This document shows, piece after piece, positions 1 to 8,707 of a DNA stretch of 64,000 bases (position 1 is the stretch's first letter; every line of letters starts with the position of its first letter). The notes beneath the pieces were generated by a model. That model did no database searches, was not told where the DNA came from, and saw only the letters and a program-made list of their open reading frames with translations. The DNA is from Mesorhizobium sp. J8. Lineage in GTDB: Bacteria; Pseudomonadota; Alphaproteobacteria; Rhizobiales; Rhizobiaceae. The translations under genes were made by a program, and so were the position numbers. The stretch spans positions 5,704,001 to 5,768,000 of the forward strand of contig NZ_AP024109.1 in the NCBI RefSeq assembly GCF_016591715.1. Reading direction: 5' to 3'.

Positions 1-481
1 GCCGGCCGCCTATGTCGAGCAGAGTCTGTCCCGCCTCACCAACACGGCGATACGCCATCGCAACCACCAGATCGCCACCGACGGCTCGCAGAAGATCGTG
101 CAGCGCCTGCTCAACCCGATTCGCGACCGCCTGGCGAAGGGCGGGAGCATCGCGCTCCTCTCGGTGCCGGTCGCCGGCTGGATGGCCTATCTGATCAAGG
201 CTTCCACCCGCTTCGGCCGCGCCTGGCAGGTGTCCGATCCGTTTGCCGACAAGATTGCCGCCATTGCCAACCGCATCGGTTCGGACAGCAAGGCGCTCGC
301 CGATGCGATCCTCGCCATCGACGCCATCTTCGACCCGTCCCTGGCCGCCAACGCGACATTCCGCGCTCATGTTGTCGCCGGGCTCGATGGCCTGCTCTCG
401 AACGATCCGATGGGGTTTATCGGACAAGTCTGCGCTGGGCCAACCGATGCGCGGTTGAAGCAGCCGGCGCGATCTGCATAG
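1..481 (+). CDS. Mannitol dehydrogenase / fructuronate reductase family protein, C-terminal part (5' end outside window)
   Basis: The reading frame is open from base 2 and ends at the TAG at 479-481, so only about 159 C-terminal residues are present. The visible sequence includes NTAIRHRNHQIATDGSQK followed by QRLLNPIRDRL, the pattern of the C-terminal helical domain of the polyol-specific long-chain dehydrogenase family (mannitol dehydrogenase, D-mannonate oxidoreductase UxuB). These enzymes oxidise a sugar alcohol or aldonate with NAD in the cytoplasm. The N-terminal Rossmann domain and the substrate-defining residues lie outside the window, so the substrate cannot be given. A sugar isomerase gene follows after 19 bases and then a sugar ABC transporter, which suggests one sugar-catabolic operon. 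Confidence 0.8.
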   Translation, partial: PAAYVEQSLSRLTNTAIRHRNHQIATDGSQKIVQRLLNPIRDRLAKGGSIALLSVPVAGWMAYLIKASTRFGRAWQVSDPFADKIAAIANRIGSDSKALADAILAIDAIFDPSLAANATFRAHVVAGLDGLLSNDPMGFIGQVCAGPTDARLKQPARSA

Positions 482-500
482 TTAGAACCTGGGAGGGATC

Positions 501-1412
501 ATGAAGCTTGGACTGCTGACAGCACCGTTTCCGGATACGCCGCTCGGCGAGGTCGCCGACTGGGCGCGCTCGGCCGGCTTCGAGGCGCTGGAAATCGCCT
601 GCTGGCCGAAGGCTTCCGGCGCCAGCCGCCGTTATGCCGGCACCAGCCATATCGACGTGGATGCCTCGGCCGCTGAAGCCAGGGACATCGCTGACGAGCT
701 TGCCGGCAAGGGCCTGGCCGTCTCGGGTCTCGGCTTCTATCCCAATCCGCTCCATCCCGACCGGGCCCATCGCGAGGCGGTGATCGACCATCTCAAGAAG
801 GTGATTTTGCTGGCGAGCCGCATGGGTGTCTCCCTAGTCAACACTTTCTGCGGCGGCGACGCCTCGAAGCATGTCGATGCCAATTGGGAGGATGCGCAGA
901 AAATCTGGCCGGCGATCATCGCCCATGCCCGCGAGCATGGCGTGAAGCTCGCCTTCGAGAACTGCCCGATGATCTTCAGCTATGACGAATGGCCGGGCGG
1001 GCACAACATTGCCTACTCGCCCTATGTCTGGCGCCGCATCCTGGAAGCCTGGGGCGGCGATGTCGGCATGAATTTCGACCCCTCGCATCTCGTCTGGCAG
1101 ATGATCGACCAGGAGCGCTTCATCCGCGAGTTCGGCGCAAACATGCTGCATGTGCATGCCAAGGACCTGATGATTGATCATGATGGTTTGTACGAGCGCG
1201 GAATCCTTTCGGCTGGCATAGGCTGGCAGGTGCCGCGCATGCCGGGACTTGGGGACATCGATTGGAGCAGGATTTTTTCGGGCCTCTACCGGGCCGGATA
1301 TGACGGGCCGGTCATCGTCGAGCATGAGGACCGGCGCTTCGAGGGGACGGATGAAAAGGTCAAGCGCGGCTTCCTGCTGGCCCGCGACGTGCTGCGCCCC
1401 TTCATCAAATGA
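501..1412 (+). CDS. Sugar phosphate isomerase/epimerase family protein (AP endonuclease 2-type TIM barrel)
   Basis: A 303-residue protein with the features of the xylose-isomerase-like TIM barrel family. Candidate metal-binding positions are the Glu of FENCPM (about residue 155), the Asp of NFDPSHL (about 195), the His residues of HVHAKD (about 217) and the Glu of VEHED near the C-terminus. Members isomerise or epimerise keto-sugars or inositol derivatives with a divalent metal. The start is supported by GGGAGG eight bases upstream of the ATG. It lies 19 bases after a polyol-dehydrogenase-family gene and before a CUT2 sugar importer, so it probably acts on the imported sugar or its oxidation product. 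The exact substrate cannot be read from the sequence. Confidence 0.8.
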   Translation: MKLGLLTAPFPDTPLGEVADWARSAGFEALEIACWPKASGASRRYAGTSHIDVDASAAEARDIADELAGKGLAVSGLGFYPNPLHPDRAHREAVIDHLKKVILLASRMGVSLVNTFCGGDASKHVDANWEDAQKIWPAIIAHAREHGVKLAFENCPMIFSYDEWPGGHNIAYSPYVWRRILEAWGGDVGMNFDPSHLVWQMIDQERFIREFGANMLHVHAKDLMIDHDGLYERGILSAGIGWQVPRMPGLGDIDWSRIFSGLYRAGYDGPVIVEHEDRRFEGTDEKVKRGFLLARDVLRPFIK

Positions 1413-1503
1413 CGAAAAGCTTGGCGCCGGTGGCATTGGCGCCCCAGGAACTAACCTGAAAAAATCGAACTGAACTGAAAGATCAATGTGGAGGAGTACT
1501 GAC

Positions 1504-2538
1504 ATGAAAAGACATCTGACCGTGGCCTCGCTGCTGGCCGGCGCCGCCTTGCTTGCTTCGGCGGGCGTTTCGACCGCCGCCGGCAAGTACACGATCGGCA
1601 TTTCCAACACCGTCCAGGGCAATGGCTGGCGCGAGGAAATGATCTGCGCCATGAAGGCGCAGGCGCTCGCTTCCGGCGAGGTGGCGAAGCTCAACATCGC
1701 CCACCGCAACACCGACGCCGCCGGCCAGCTCGAGGACATCCGCAACCTGATCAGCGCCAAGGTCGACGCCATCGTCGTCAATCCGGCCGATCCGGCGGGC
1801 ATCAAGGCCGGCCTCGAGGAAGCCACCAAGGCCGGCATCGTCGTCGTCGCCGTCGACCAGGCGGTGACCGAGCCGTCCGCCTACATCATCTCCAACAACC
1901 AGGAAGAGTACGCCTATCTCGGCGCCAAGTGGCTGTTCCAGCAGATGGGCGGCAAGGGCGAGGTGTTCTACATGCGCGGCGCCGCCGGCGCTTCGGCCGA
2001 TTCTGATCGCGACAAAGGCTTCAAGAAGGCGCTGGCCGAATTCCCCGACGTGAAGGTCGCGCAGGAAGTCTTCACCGGCTGGCAGCAGGACCAGGCCAAG
2101 CAGCAGATCCTGTCCTTCCTCGCCACCGGCACCCCCATCAACGGCATCTGGACCTCCGGCATCGACAATGTGATCGTCGATGCGCTGGTCGAGCAGCAGG
2201 CGCCGATGGTTCCGGTCGTGGGCGCCGACAATGCCGGCTTCGTCGGTCAGTTGAGCTCGGTCAAGGGCCTGGTGGGTGCGGCCGTCACCAATCCCGGCTC
2301 GATCGGCGGCGCCGGCGTGACGCTGGCGCTGCAGATCCTCGACGGCAAGAAGCCCGCGCAGCAGACCGTTCTGGTGCAGCCGCAGCTCTGGGAGAACGCC
2401 ACCGAAGAAGGCAAGGCCAAGCTGAAGAGCGTCGTCGACCCCTCGCTCAGCCCCGAATGGCCGGTTTCGATCTCGATCCCGGATTGGACGACCTACACCA
2501 AGGAGCAGATCGTGGCCTGCAAGGGCCCGGGCGAATAA
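1504..2538 (+). CDS. Sugar ABC transporter substrate-binding protein (CUT2/RbsB type)
   Basis: A 344-residue periplasmic binding protein. A Sec signal peptide occupies about residues 1-26 (MKRH, a hydrophobic Leu/Ala run, then a small-residue cleavage region before GKYTIGIS). The body has the periplasmic-binding-protein type 1 fold: a DIRNLISAKVDAIVVNP stretch, then VDQAV and a C-terminal VVGADNAGF. I chose the ATG at 1504 because GGAGG lies nine bases upstream and the signal peptide begins there; the in-frame ATG at 1486 would add six unsupported residues. It delivers the sugar to the ATPase and two permeases encoded downstream. The sugar is unknown; the linked polyol dehydrogenase and isomerase suggest a polyol or pentose/hexose-type substrate. 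Confidence 0.88.
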   Translation: MKRHLTVASLLAGAALLASAGVSTAAGKYTIGISNTVQGNGWREEMICAMKAQALASGEVAKLNIAHRNTDAAGQLEDIRNLISAKVDAIVVNPADPAGIKAGLEEATKAGIVVVAVDQAVTEPSAYIISNNQEEYAYLGAKWLFQQMGGKGEVFYMRGAAGASADSDRDKGFKKALAEFPDVKVAQEVFTGWQQDQAKQQILSFLATGTPINGIWTSGIDNVIVDALVEQQAPMVPVVGADNAGFVGQLSSVKGLVGAAVTNPGSIGGAGVTLALQILDGKKPAQQTVLVQPQLWENATEEGKAKLKSVVDPSLSPEWPVSISIPDWTTYTKEQIVACKGPGE

Positions 2539-2558
2539 GCGCCGAAACCCTCTTCTGC

Positions 2559-2693
2559 CTTCTCTCCTTGTGGGAGAAGGTGGATCGGCGCGTAGCGCCG
2601 AGACGGATGAGGGGTGTTCCAGGGAACGCCAACGTCTCACTCCACTGGAACACCCCTCGCCTTCGGCGACACCTTCTCCCACAAGGGGAGAAG
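2559..2693. repeat. Nested palindromic intergenic element (RIME-like)
   Basis: Outer arms at 2559-2582 and 2670-2693 are complementary over 24 bases with one mismatch, and inner arms at 2609-2622 and 2645-2658 (GAGGGGTGTTCCAG) pair over 14 of 14 bases. A transcript could fold into one long hairpin. The arms contain the CTTCTC...GAGAAGG and GATGAGGGG words typical of rhizobial intergenic mosaic elements. It lies between the binding-protein gene and the ATPase gene of one transporter operon, where it could terminate, protect or process the message. A related but not identical element is at 36979-37104. Confidence 0.75.
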
Positions 2694-2744
2694 GGGGAGG
2701 TCAGCCGCGGCCTGCATCGGTTTTTGGAACGAGAACCACACGAT

Positions 2745-4304
2745 TTGACAACAAACCCGTTGCCACAAAATCCCCTCCTCGACGCCACCGGCGTTGCGAA
2801 GAACTACGGCGCTGTCGCCGCGCTGCGCAACGCCTCGCTGTCCGTGCTGCCGGGCGAGGTGCATGCGCTGATGGGCGCCAACGGCGCCGGCAAGTCGACG
2901 CTGGTGAAGATCCTGACAGGCGCCATCAAGGCGGACGCCGGGCGCATCCTGATCCGCGGCCAGCAGCTCGATGTCCGCTCGCCCGCCGACGCCCGCCGCG
3001 CCGGCTTGCTGCCGGTCTACCAGGAACCTTCGCTGATCCCCGACCTCGACGTCCTGTCCAACCTGCGGCTTACCGGCACGCCGGTCGAGCCCTTCCGCGC
3101 CTGGGTGCGCGAGCTCGGCATTCCCGACCTCGATATCCGCGAGACGGCCCGCCATATCCCCTTGGCCATCCTGCGCGTGCTCGACCTCGCCCGCGCGCTT
3201 GCCGTCGAACCCGACGTGCTTCTCCTCGACGAAATGACCGCGGCGCTGCCGGCGAACCTTGCCGAGAAGGTGCTGGAAGTCGTGCGCCGCCAGGGCGACG
3301 CCGGCCGGTCCGTCATCTTCATCTCGCACCGTTTCGTCGAGATCTCCGCGCTCTGCGACCGCGCGACCGTTTTGCGCGACGGCGCCACGGTCGGCGTCGT
3401 CGACATCGAGCCGGGCATCGAGGAAAGAATAGTCGAGATGATGCTCGGCACCCGCATCGAAAAGACGCGCGTCGCCGCGCGCGCGGCGAATGAGGTGGCG
3501 GTTGCCGGCGGCGGCCGCCCGCGCCTGTCGGTCCGCAACCTGCAGCTCGGCACCAAGCTCAACGACGTCTCCTTCGATCTCGCCAACGGCGAGGTCGCCG
3601 GCGTCTTCGCGCTCGAGGGCCAAGGGCAGGACGAGCTCTTCGCAGCGCTTGCCGGCTCGATCCGCCCGACCGGCGGCAGCATCGAGGTCGACGGCGCGCC
3701 GGTGAAATTCTCGCATCCGAGCGACGCCATCAAGGCCGGCATCGCCTATGTGCCGGGCGACCGCACCGAGGCTTTGGCCATGCAGCGTTCGGTGCGTGAG
3801 AACATCGCCCTGCCCTTCAGCGCCGCGCTGCGCAAATGGGGGCCGATCCGAATGCGGCGCGAGCAGGTGGTGGTTTCCGGCGCCATCGGCAGATTGCAGA
3901 TCGACACCCGCGCGCAGGGCGAGGTGCAGCGCCTTTCCGGCGGCAACCAGCAGAAGGTGACCATCGCCCGCTGGATCGCGGCCAACGCCCGCACCATCCT
4001 TTGCTTCGATCCGACGCGCGGCATCGATGTCGGCACCAAGCAGGAGATCTACAAGCTGCTGCGCGAGCTCGCCGGCCAGGGCAAGTCGATACTGTTCTAC
4101 ACCTCCGAGATGGAAGAGGTGCAGCGCGTCTGCGACCGCGTCATCGTCATCTTCGGCGGCCGCGTCGTCGACACTTTCCCTGTGGAAGAAGCCGACGAAG
4201 CAGCCTTGATGCGCGCCGCCTACGGCCTGCCGCGCGGCGCCAAGGCCGATGTCGGCATCCTTGCCGAGGTCAAACCCGGCTCCAACGCGGAGACTGCGTC
4301 ATGA
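2745..4304 (+). CDS. Sugar ABC transporter ATP-binding protein (CUT2/RbsA type, two fused nucleotide-binding domains)
   Basis: About 519 residues with two tandem ABC domains, as in RbsA/XylG. Domain 1 has Walker A GANGAGKST near residue 45 and Walker B VLLLDE, but where the LSGGQ signature should be there is only IPLAILRVLDLARAL. Domain 2 lacks a Walker A lysine (ALEGQGQDE) but carries a good signature, LSGGNQQK. The start is uncertain. No ATG lies near a ribosome-binding site; TTG at 2745 (with GGAACGAG upstream) or TTG at 2760 are the best choices. The frame is open upstream through the palindromic element to an ATG at 2457, but that would overlap the preceding gene. Its stop overlaps the next start in an ATGA. 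It energises sugar uptake at the inner membrane. Confidence 0.83.
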   Translation: MTTNPLPQNPLLDATGVAKNYGAVAALRNASLSVLPGEVHALMGANGAGKSTLVKILTGAIKADAGRILIRGQQLDVRSPADARRAGLLPVYQEPSLIPDLDVLSNLRLTGTPVEPFRAWVRELGIPDLDIRETARHIPLAILRVLDLARALAVEPDVLLLDEMTAALPANLAEKVLEVVRRQGDAGRSVIFISHRFVEISALCDRATVLRDGATVGVVDIEPGIEERIVEMMLGTRIEKTRVAARAANEVAVAGGGRPRLSVRNLQLGTKLNDVSFDLANGEVAGVFALEGQGQDELFAALAGSIRPTGGSIEVDGAPVKFSHPSDAIKAGIAYVPGDRTEALAMQRSVRENIALPFSAALRKWGPIRMRREQVVVSGAIGRLQIDTRAQGEVQRLSGGNQQKVTIARWIAANARTILCFDPTRGIDVGTKQEIYKLLRELAGQGKSILFYTSEMEEVQRVCDRVIVIFGGRVVDTFPVEEADEAALMRAAYGLPRGAKADVGILAEVKPGSNAETAS

Positions 4305-5287
4305 GCCGCTTCCTCCGCAATCAGGGCTGGGTCGCAGGCCTCTTTGCCCTGCTGATCTTCCTCTTCGTCGTCACCAAGCTGATCCAGCCGGGCTATGGCA
4401 GCGGCGACTTCGGCTCGCTCGCTCGGGCGGTCTTGCCCTATGCGTTCGCCGTCGCGGCCCAGACCATCGTCGTCATCGCCGGCGGAATCGACCTTTCGGT
4501 CGCCGCCATGATGGCGCTGACCAGCGTCACGGCCGCCTCGATGATGAACGGCGCCAGCGAGGAATACGCGCTCTTCGTCGTGCCCTTCGTGCTGGCCATG
4601 GGGCTGGTGCTCGGCGCGCTGAACGGGATCCTCATCGTCGTCACGCGGGTGCCCGACATCGTCGTCACCCTGGCCATGCTGTTCGTGCTGCAGGGCGCGG
4701 CGCTGCTCGTGCTTGAAGCGCCCGGCGGCGGCGCAGCCGAATGGCTGAAGGCAAGCGTCATCGGCACCGTACCGATCCCCGGCCTGCCGGATTGGGCCGA
4801 TGCCTGGGTTCCGAAGGCGCTGGTGCTGCTCCTCGTCTGCCTGTGCATCGTGTGGATTCCGCTCAGGCGCTCGCGGCTCGGCCTCTCCATCTACGCCATC
4901 GGCAGCAACGAGCTCGCCGCCTTCCGCAGCGGCGTGCCGGTGGCGCGCACCAGGATCGTCGCCTATGCGCTCTCCGGCCTGTTCGCCGCGCTCGGCGGCC
5001 TGTCGCTGACCATCAGCACCGGCATCGGCGCGCCGATCCCCGGGCCTTATCTGCTGGCCAGCGTCGCCGCCGTGGTGCTGGGCGGCGTTGCGCTCGGCGG
5101 CGGCAAGGGCGGCCTGCTCGGGCCGATCATCGCCGTCTTCGTGCTGAGGCTGGTGCGCACCGACCTGACGCTTCTGGCCATCGATCCGAATGTCACCGCC
5201 ATCATCGAGGGCTTGATCATGGTCGCGGTCGTGATGTTCGGCGCCTTCATCACCATGCGGAGCCGCCCGGCGGGAGCAACGCCATGA
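4301..5287 (+). CDS. Sugar ABC transporter permease 1 (CUT2/RbsC type)
   Basis: A 328-residue polytopic membrane protein with about eight to ten hydrophobic segments. It carries the BPD_transp_2 family hallmark GGIDLSVAAMMALTS near residue 63 and a GSNELAAFRSGV cytoplasmic loop near 200. The ATG at 4301 overlaps the stop of the ATPase gene (ATGA), and its own stop overlaps the next permease start, so the three genes are translationally coupled. It forms half of the membrane channel of the sugar importer. The paired permease downstream shares the same motifs, consistent with a heterodimeric channel. Confidence 0.88.
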   Translation: MSRFLRNQGWVAGLFALLIFLFVVTKLIQPGYGSGDFGSLARAVLPYAFAVAAQTIVVIAGGIDLSVAAMMALTSVTAASMMNGASEEYALFVVPFVLAMGLVLGALNGILIVVTRVPDIVVTLAMLFVLQGAALLVLEAPGGGAAEWLKASVIGTVPIPGLPDWADAWVPKALVLLLVCLCIVWIPLRRSRLGLSIYAIGSNELAAFRSGVPVARTRIVAYALSGLFAALGGLSLTISTGIGAPIPGPYLLASVAAVVLGGVALGGGKGGLLGPIIAVFVLRLVRTDLTLLAIDPNVTAIIEGLIMVAVVMFGAFITMRSRPAGATP

Positions 5288-6270
5288 CCGACATCGCGAC
5301 CACGCCACAGCCTGTCTCGTTCGGCCGCCGCCTGAAGCGCTTCATGGCGGACCGGCCGCTCATCCCGCTGATCATCCTCTTGATCATTCTCGTGGTGATC
5401 CTGCAGATCCTGCGTCCCGGCATCGTCAACGAGCGCTGGATCGCCAACACGGCGAAATTCGCCATCCCGCTGGCGATCCTCGCCGGCTGCCAGACCATGA
5501 CGATGCTGACCGGCGGCATCGACCTTTCCGTCGGCACGGTGGCGACGATGAGCGCTTTCATCATGGCCACCCAGATCGTCAACCAGGATCCGGCGGTGGC
5601 GTTCCTGCTGGCCATGCTGCCCGCCGTGCTGATCGGCCTCGTCAACGGCATCGGCGTCGGCGTCTTCCGCGTGCACCCGCTGATCATGACGCTCGGAACC
5701 AGCCTGATCGGCACCGGCTTCCTTCAGGTCTATCAGCGCACGGTCATCGCCTCCGGCGCGAAAATCCCGGATTTCCTCAACTGGCTGGGCACCGGCCTCA
5801 CCTACGGCTTTCCCAACGCGCTCTTCCTGTTCGTGCCGGTGGCGGTGCTGATCGTCTTCATGCTGAACCGCACCGGCTTCGGCCGCCTGCTCTACGCCGT
5901 CGGCGACAACGAGCGCGCCGCGCGCCTGTCCGGCGTGCGCTACTGGCAGGTGATCACCGCGCTCTACGTCCTCTCCAGCCTGCTCGCCGGCATCACCGGC
6001 CTGCTCTATATCGGCCTGATCAAGGCGCCCTCGCTGTCGCTGGCCGAACCGCTGGTGCTGCCTTCGGTGGCCGCGGCCGTCATCGGCGGCACCTCGATCT
6101 TCGGCGGCCGCGGCGGCTACACGGGCACGATCATCGGCGCGCTGATCCTGACCGTGCTGACGACGCTGCTCACCATCCTGCAGATGCCGGAAGGCGGTCG
6201 CCGCATCCTGTTCGGCTTCATCGTGCTCTTCGTGACGGCGGCTTATCTGCGGATCGTCGAGGACCGGTAG
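5284..6270 (+). CDS. Sugar ABC transporter permease 2 (CUT2/RbsC type)
   Basis: A 328-residue membrane protein, the same length as permease 1. The N-terminus is a basic cytoplasmic stretch (RRLKRFMADR) before the first hydrophobic segment. GGIDLSVGTVATMSAF (near residue 78) and VGDNERAARLSGV are the family hallmarks. It starts in an ATGA overlap with permease 1 and is the last gene of the transporter operon. Two different permeases plus one fused ATPase is a common CUT2 arrangement. After its stop the base composition drops sharply, marking the boundary with the ATPase/DUF4435 insert. Confidence 0.88.
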   Translation: MTDIATTPQPVSFGRRLKRFMADRPLIPLIILLIILVVILQILRPGIVNERWIANTAKFAIPLAILAGCQTMTMLTGGIDLSVGTVATMSAFIMATQIVNQDPAVAFLLAMLPAVLIGLVNGIGVGVFRVHPLIMTLGTSLIGTGFLQVYQRTVIASGAKIPDFLNWLGTGLTYGFPNALFLFVPVAVLIVFMLNRTGFGRLLYAVGDNERAARLSGVRYWQVITALYVLSSLLAGITGLLYIGLIKAPSLSLAEPLVLPSVAAAVIGGTSIFGGRGGYTGTIIGALILTVLTTLLTILQMPEGGRRILFGFIVLFVTAAYLRIVEDR

Positions 6271-6410
6271 CATCTACGCGCAGCCGGCGACCGTCCTTCC
6301 TACACAGAACGTTTATCGCATTTACGCCCAGCAATAAGTGCATCATAATAAACGCACCCGCTGACCCTATCACTTTATCCTAACTCATCTGACTTTGCAG
6401 GTCTGAGATC

Positions 6411-7700
6411 ATGCACCTTATCTCAAGCGTTTCCATTGAGGGCTTCTGGGAAACATATGACTTTGAAGTCCCGATAGATTCCGAAGTCACGTTCTTCATC
6501 GGCCAAAACGGCACCGGTAAGACAACCTTCATAAACTTACTGGCCGCAGCTCTGACAGCGGATTTCAGAACACTAGACCGAATGCCGTTTCGGCGCATTT
6601 CAATATCTCTCGCGCCATTGACCAAGGGCGAGAAACCAATAATTATCGTGACAAAATCCCGGAAAAAAGAGAGGCCGTTTGAACTTATTGATTATCGCAT
6701 CGTCCCCGCTGGCCTAAACGCTAAGGAAGTTCGCTTTTCGCTGGATGATACAGAAGAGCAGATGATCCTACGTAGGCTTCAGCATGACCCTCGTTACTAC
6801 GAATACTACCATCGATTCCAGGCTGGACTTTTGCCGGAATTGCGCAAGCTTGTTTCCGTAAACTGGCTTTCAATTCACCGAACATCGCCAATGGATCGCC
6901 CTCGAGAGGAGCGCGCCTTCGAGTCGTCGGTAGACCAGAAATTGGAGACGTTGTCGAATGACCTCGTTCGCTACTTTGCTACTCTTTCAAAACAGAAAGA
7001 CGATGAGATTCGTGCCTTCCAAGAGTACATTTTTGTGTCACTCATCGAGCATCGGGATGACATCGATCCATTCAAAGCTGATCGCCTATATCTGGTTGAG
7101 CAGTATAGTGAGGCATTGAAAAACATATTCAACGAACTTCACGTTCAGAGAGATACGAGTAAACTTCTAAACGATTTTCTTGAAAGGGCAATTAAAAACA
7201 GAGATAAGTTGGGCGATGGAAAAAAGGCTAACAGCCTTACCATGGAGGAGTTGATTTTCAGAATAGGTCTCTACCGAATTGAGGAAGTTGTTAGAAGGTG
7301 GGAAAGCTTGCAAGATCGACTGAAGGCGATATTTAGACAGAGAGACAAATTTCAATCGATAGCCGACCAACTTTTTCAGAGAAAGAAAATGTCTTTCTCA
7401 CCGAGCAACGAGCTTATTTTTAACTCTAGGAGCGGAAAGCCGTTGACGCCTCAGATGCTATCGAGTGGAGAAAAGCAACTGCTAATCCTCATGAGTGAAG
7501 CGTTGCTTCAGCGGGAAATGCCCGCCATTTTCATAGCTGATGAGCCTGAGCTTTCACTCCACGTGTTGTGGCAAGAACAGCTTGTAAACAGCCTTCGTGC
7601 GCTTAATCCTAAGGCGCAACTCATAGCGGCTACGCATTCACCGGACATCGTTGGCACACTGGCGAATAAGGCAGTGGACATGGAGTCGCTTATAAAATGA
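6411..7700 (+). CDS. AAA/ABC-type ATPase, PARIS AriA-like anti-phage sensor (candidate)
   Basis: A 429-residue soluble ATPase of the AAA_15/AAA_21 (OLD/SMC-like) class. Walker A is GQNGTGKTT at residues 31-39, the ABC signature is LSSGEKQ at about 350-356, Walker B is IFIADEPE at about 373-380, and the switch histidine is in ATHSPD near 409. The middle is helical and charged (coiled-coil-like), as in AriA. The stop overlaps the start of the DUF4435 gene in an ATGA. In PARIS, an AriA ATPase scaffold binds AriB and releases it when a phage anti-restriction protein is sensed. The length and pairing fit, but the assignment rests on architecture. The DNA is much more AT-rich than its neighbours, suggesting horizontal transfer. 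Confidence 0.75.
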   Translation: MHLISSVSIEGFWETYDFEVPIDSEVTFFIGQNGTGKTTFINLLAAALTADFRTLDRMPFRRISISLAPLTKGEKPIIIVTKSRKKERPFELIDYRIVPAGLNAKEVRFSLDDTEEQMILRRLQHDPRYYEYYHRFQAGLLPELRKLVSVNWLSIHRTSPMDRPREERAFESSVDQKLETLSNDLVRYFATLSKQKDDEIRAFQEYIFVSLIEHRDDIDPFKADRLYLVEQYSEALKNIFNELHVQRDTSKLLNDFLERAIKNRDKLGDGKKANSLTMEELIFRIGLYRIEEVVRRWESLQDRLKAIFRQRDKFQSIADQLFQRKKMSFSPSNELIFNSRSGKPLTPQMLSSGEKQLLILMSEALLQREMPAIFIADEPELSLHVLWQEQLVNSLRALNPKAQLIAATHSPDIVGTLANKAVDMESLIK

Positions 7701-8575
7701 TCTTCCGGCGGTCGGTAAGCGCTCTCCACAGTTTACATATTTTCTTTGGTGTAGATGTCGTTGTCTTTTGTGAAGGCGGACCGTCCCTGGCGTATAGGGA
7801 AGCGGTGGTGGCGGCCGGGCAGGATGGCACTCTTGATACGATGTATTGGAGTTCAATTGTGAGCACATATGGCATCGACAAAAGATTTCATTTTAAGTCA
7901 ATTGGCGGTAAGGAGAATATTGATGCGATATCTTATGATATCTCTGTTCTTAACATAGACACGATCACGGTATGTAGGGATTCTGACTATGATCGCGCCC
8001 TAGGACGCGGGCGTACCGGAAAGAGAATAGCTTATACGAACGGGTATAGCTGGGAAAACGACGTAATACAGCTGCTCGCTCTGGAAAGCCTTGTGAGAAA
8101 TCTGATAGGCACGGGTCCAACTCAATCTGCACTGATACTGGAATTGCGTGAGAAAGTTGCAAAGTTGGAGACGGATTTGCAACCCTGGACTGAAATAGAC
8201 GTGAGTATGTTTGTACGTGGTAGAGGCTGTCTTTTTGACCGCGAGAGACCGTTGGCAGCAATCGACATGAGAACGCCACCGACTCTCCGCTTTAATGCTC
8301 TTGCTCAGAGATTGAGCGACGCTGGCTACAGGCGTCGACCGCGAAAGGTCGTTTCGGTTTCGGTAAGTCAGGTTACGCTCGTGTGCTACGGAAGGATGTT
8401 AAGTAAAGCTATTTATCATACTGTAGTTAATCTATTGAGGCGAGTAAGTGACATGCGGATTGGATACGAGGTTTTTATGAGGCTTGCGATTAGCGAGACG
8501 GTGAAGGTGATGACAGCGGGTTTGATTCCTGAATTTGCATCTCACGTGCAGCAGCAGCGGCAAGCGTTCGTATAA
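7697..8575 (+). CDS. DUF4435 (TOPRIM-like) protein, PARIS AriB-like effector (candidate)
   Basis: A 292-residue protein with the landmarks of DUF4435. A beta strand ending in VVVFCEGG carries Glu26; GGKENI is at 70-75; an acidic TVCRDSDYD strand has Asp95, Asp97 and Asp99; and GYSWEND is at 116-122 (the family's Y-S-x-E-N box). These Glu and Asp residues are where TOPRIM enzymes bind metal. AriB of PARIS is a DUF4435 nuclease that cleaves host tRNA when released from AriA; this protein would be the toxic effector of the pair. The C-terminal half is basic and helical, with no family I recognise. Translation is coupled to the ATPase by an ATGA overlap, which favours a fixed stoichiometry. Confidence 0.72.
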   Translation: MIFRRSVSALHSLHIFFGVDVVVFCEGGPSLAYREAVVAAGQDGTLDTMYWSSIVSTYGIDKRFHFKSIGGKENIDAISYDISVLNIDTITVCRDSDYDRALGRGRTGKRIAYTNGYSWENDVIQLLALESLVRNLIGTGPTQSALILELREKVAKLETDLQPWTEIDVSMFVRGRGCLFDRERPLAAIDMRTPPTLRFNALAQRLSDAGYRRRPRKVVSVSVSQVTLVCYGRMLSKAIYHTVVNLLRRVSDMRIGYEVFMRLAISETVKVMTAGLIPEFASHVQQQRQAFV

Positions 8576-8707
8576 TCTCGATCAATTAGGACAGGACGGC
8601 AAGCGCTGGAAAGAAGGGTGGCGCCATACCTCGCTCAGAGGTAGGCCCCTGTGAATCTACCAACGACTGGTTCTTTCCCAGGATCTAGGCATGTGTCGCG
8701 GACGGAC

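Noticed and set aside
6411..8575. Gabija or single-protein OLD nuclease
   Set aside because: Gabija GajA and OLD proteins fuse the ATPase and TOPRIM parts in one chain, and Gabija has a UvrD-like helicase partner. Here the ATPase and TOPRIM-like parts are separate and no helicase is present.
6271..8707. Integrase site or tRNA flanking the AT-rich insert
   Set aside because: I looked for a tRNA, an integrase and direct repeats at both edges and saw none, so the mode of insertion stays unknown.
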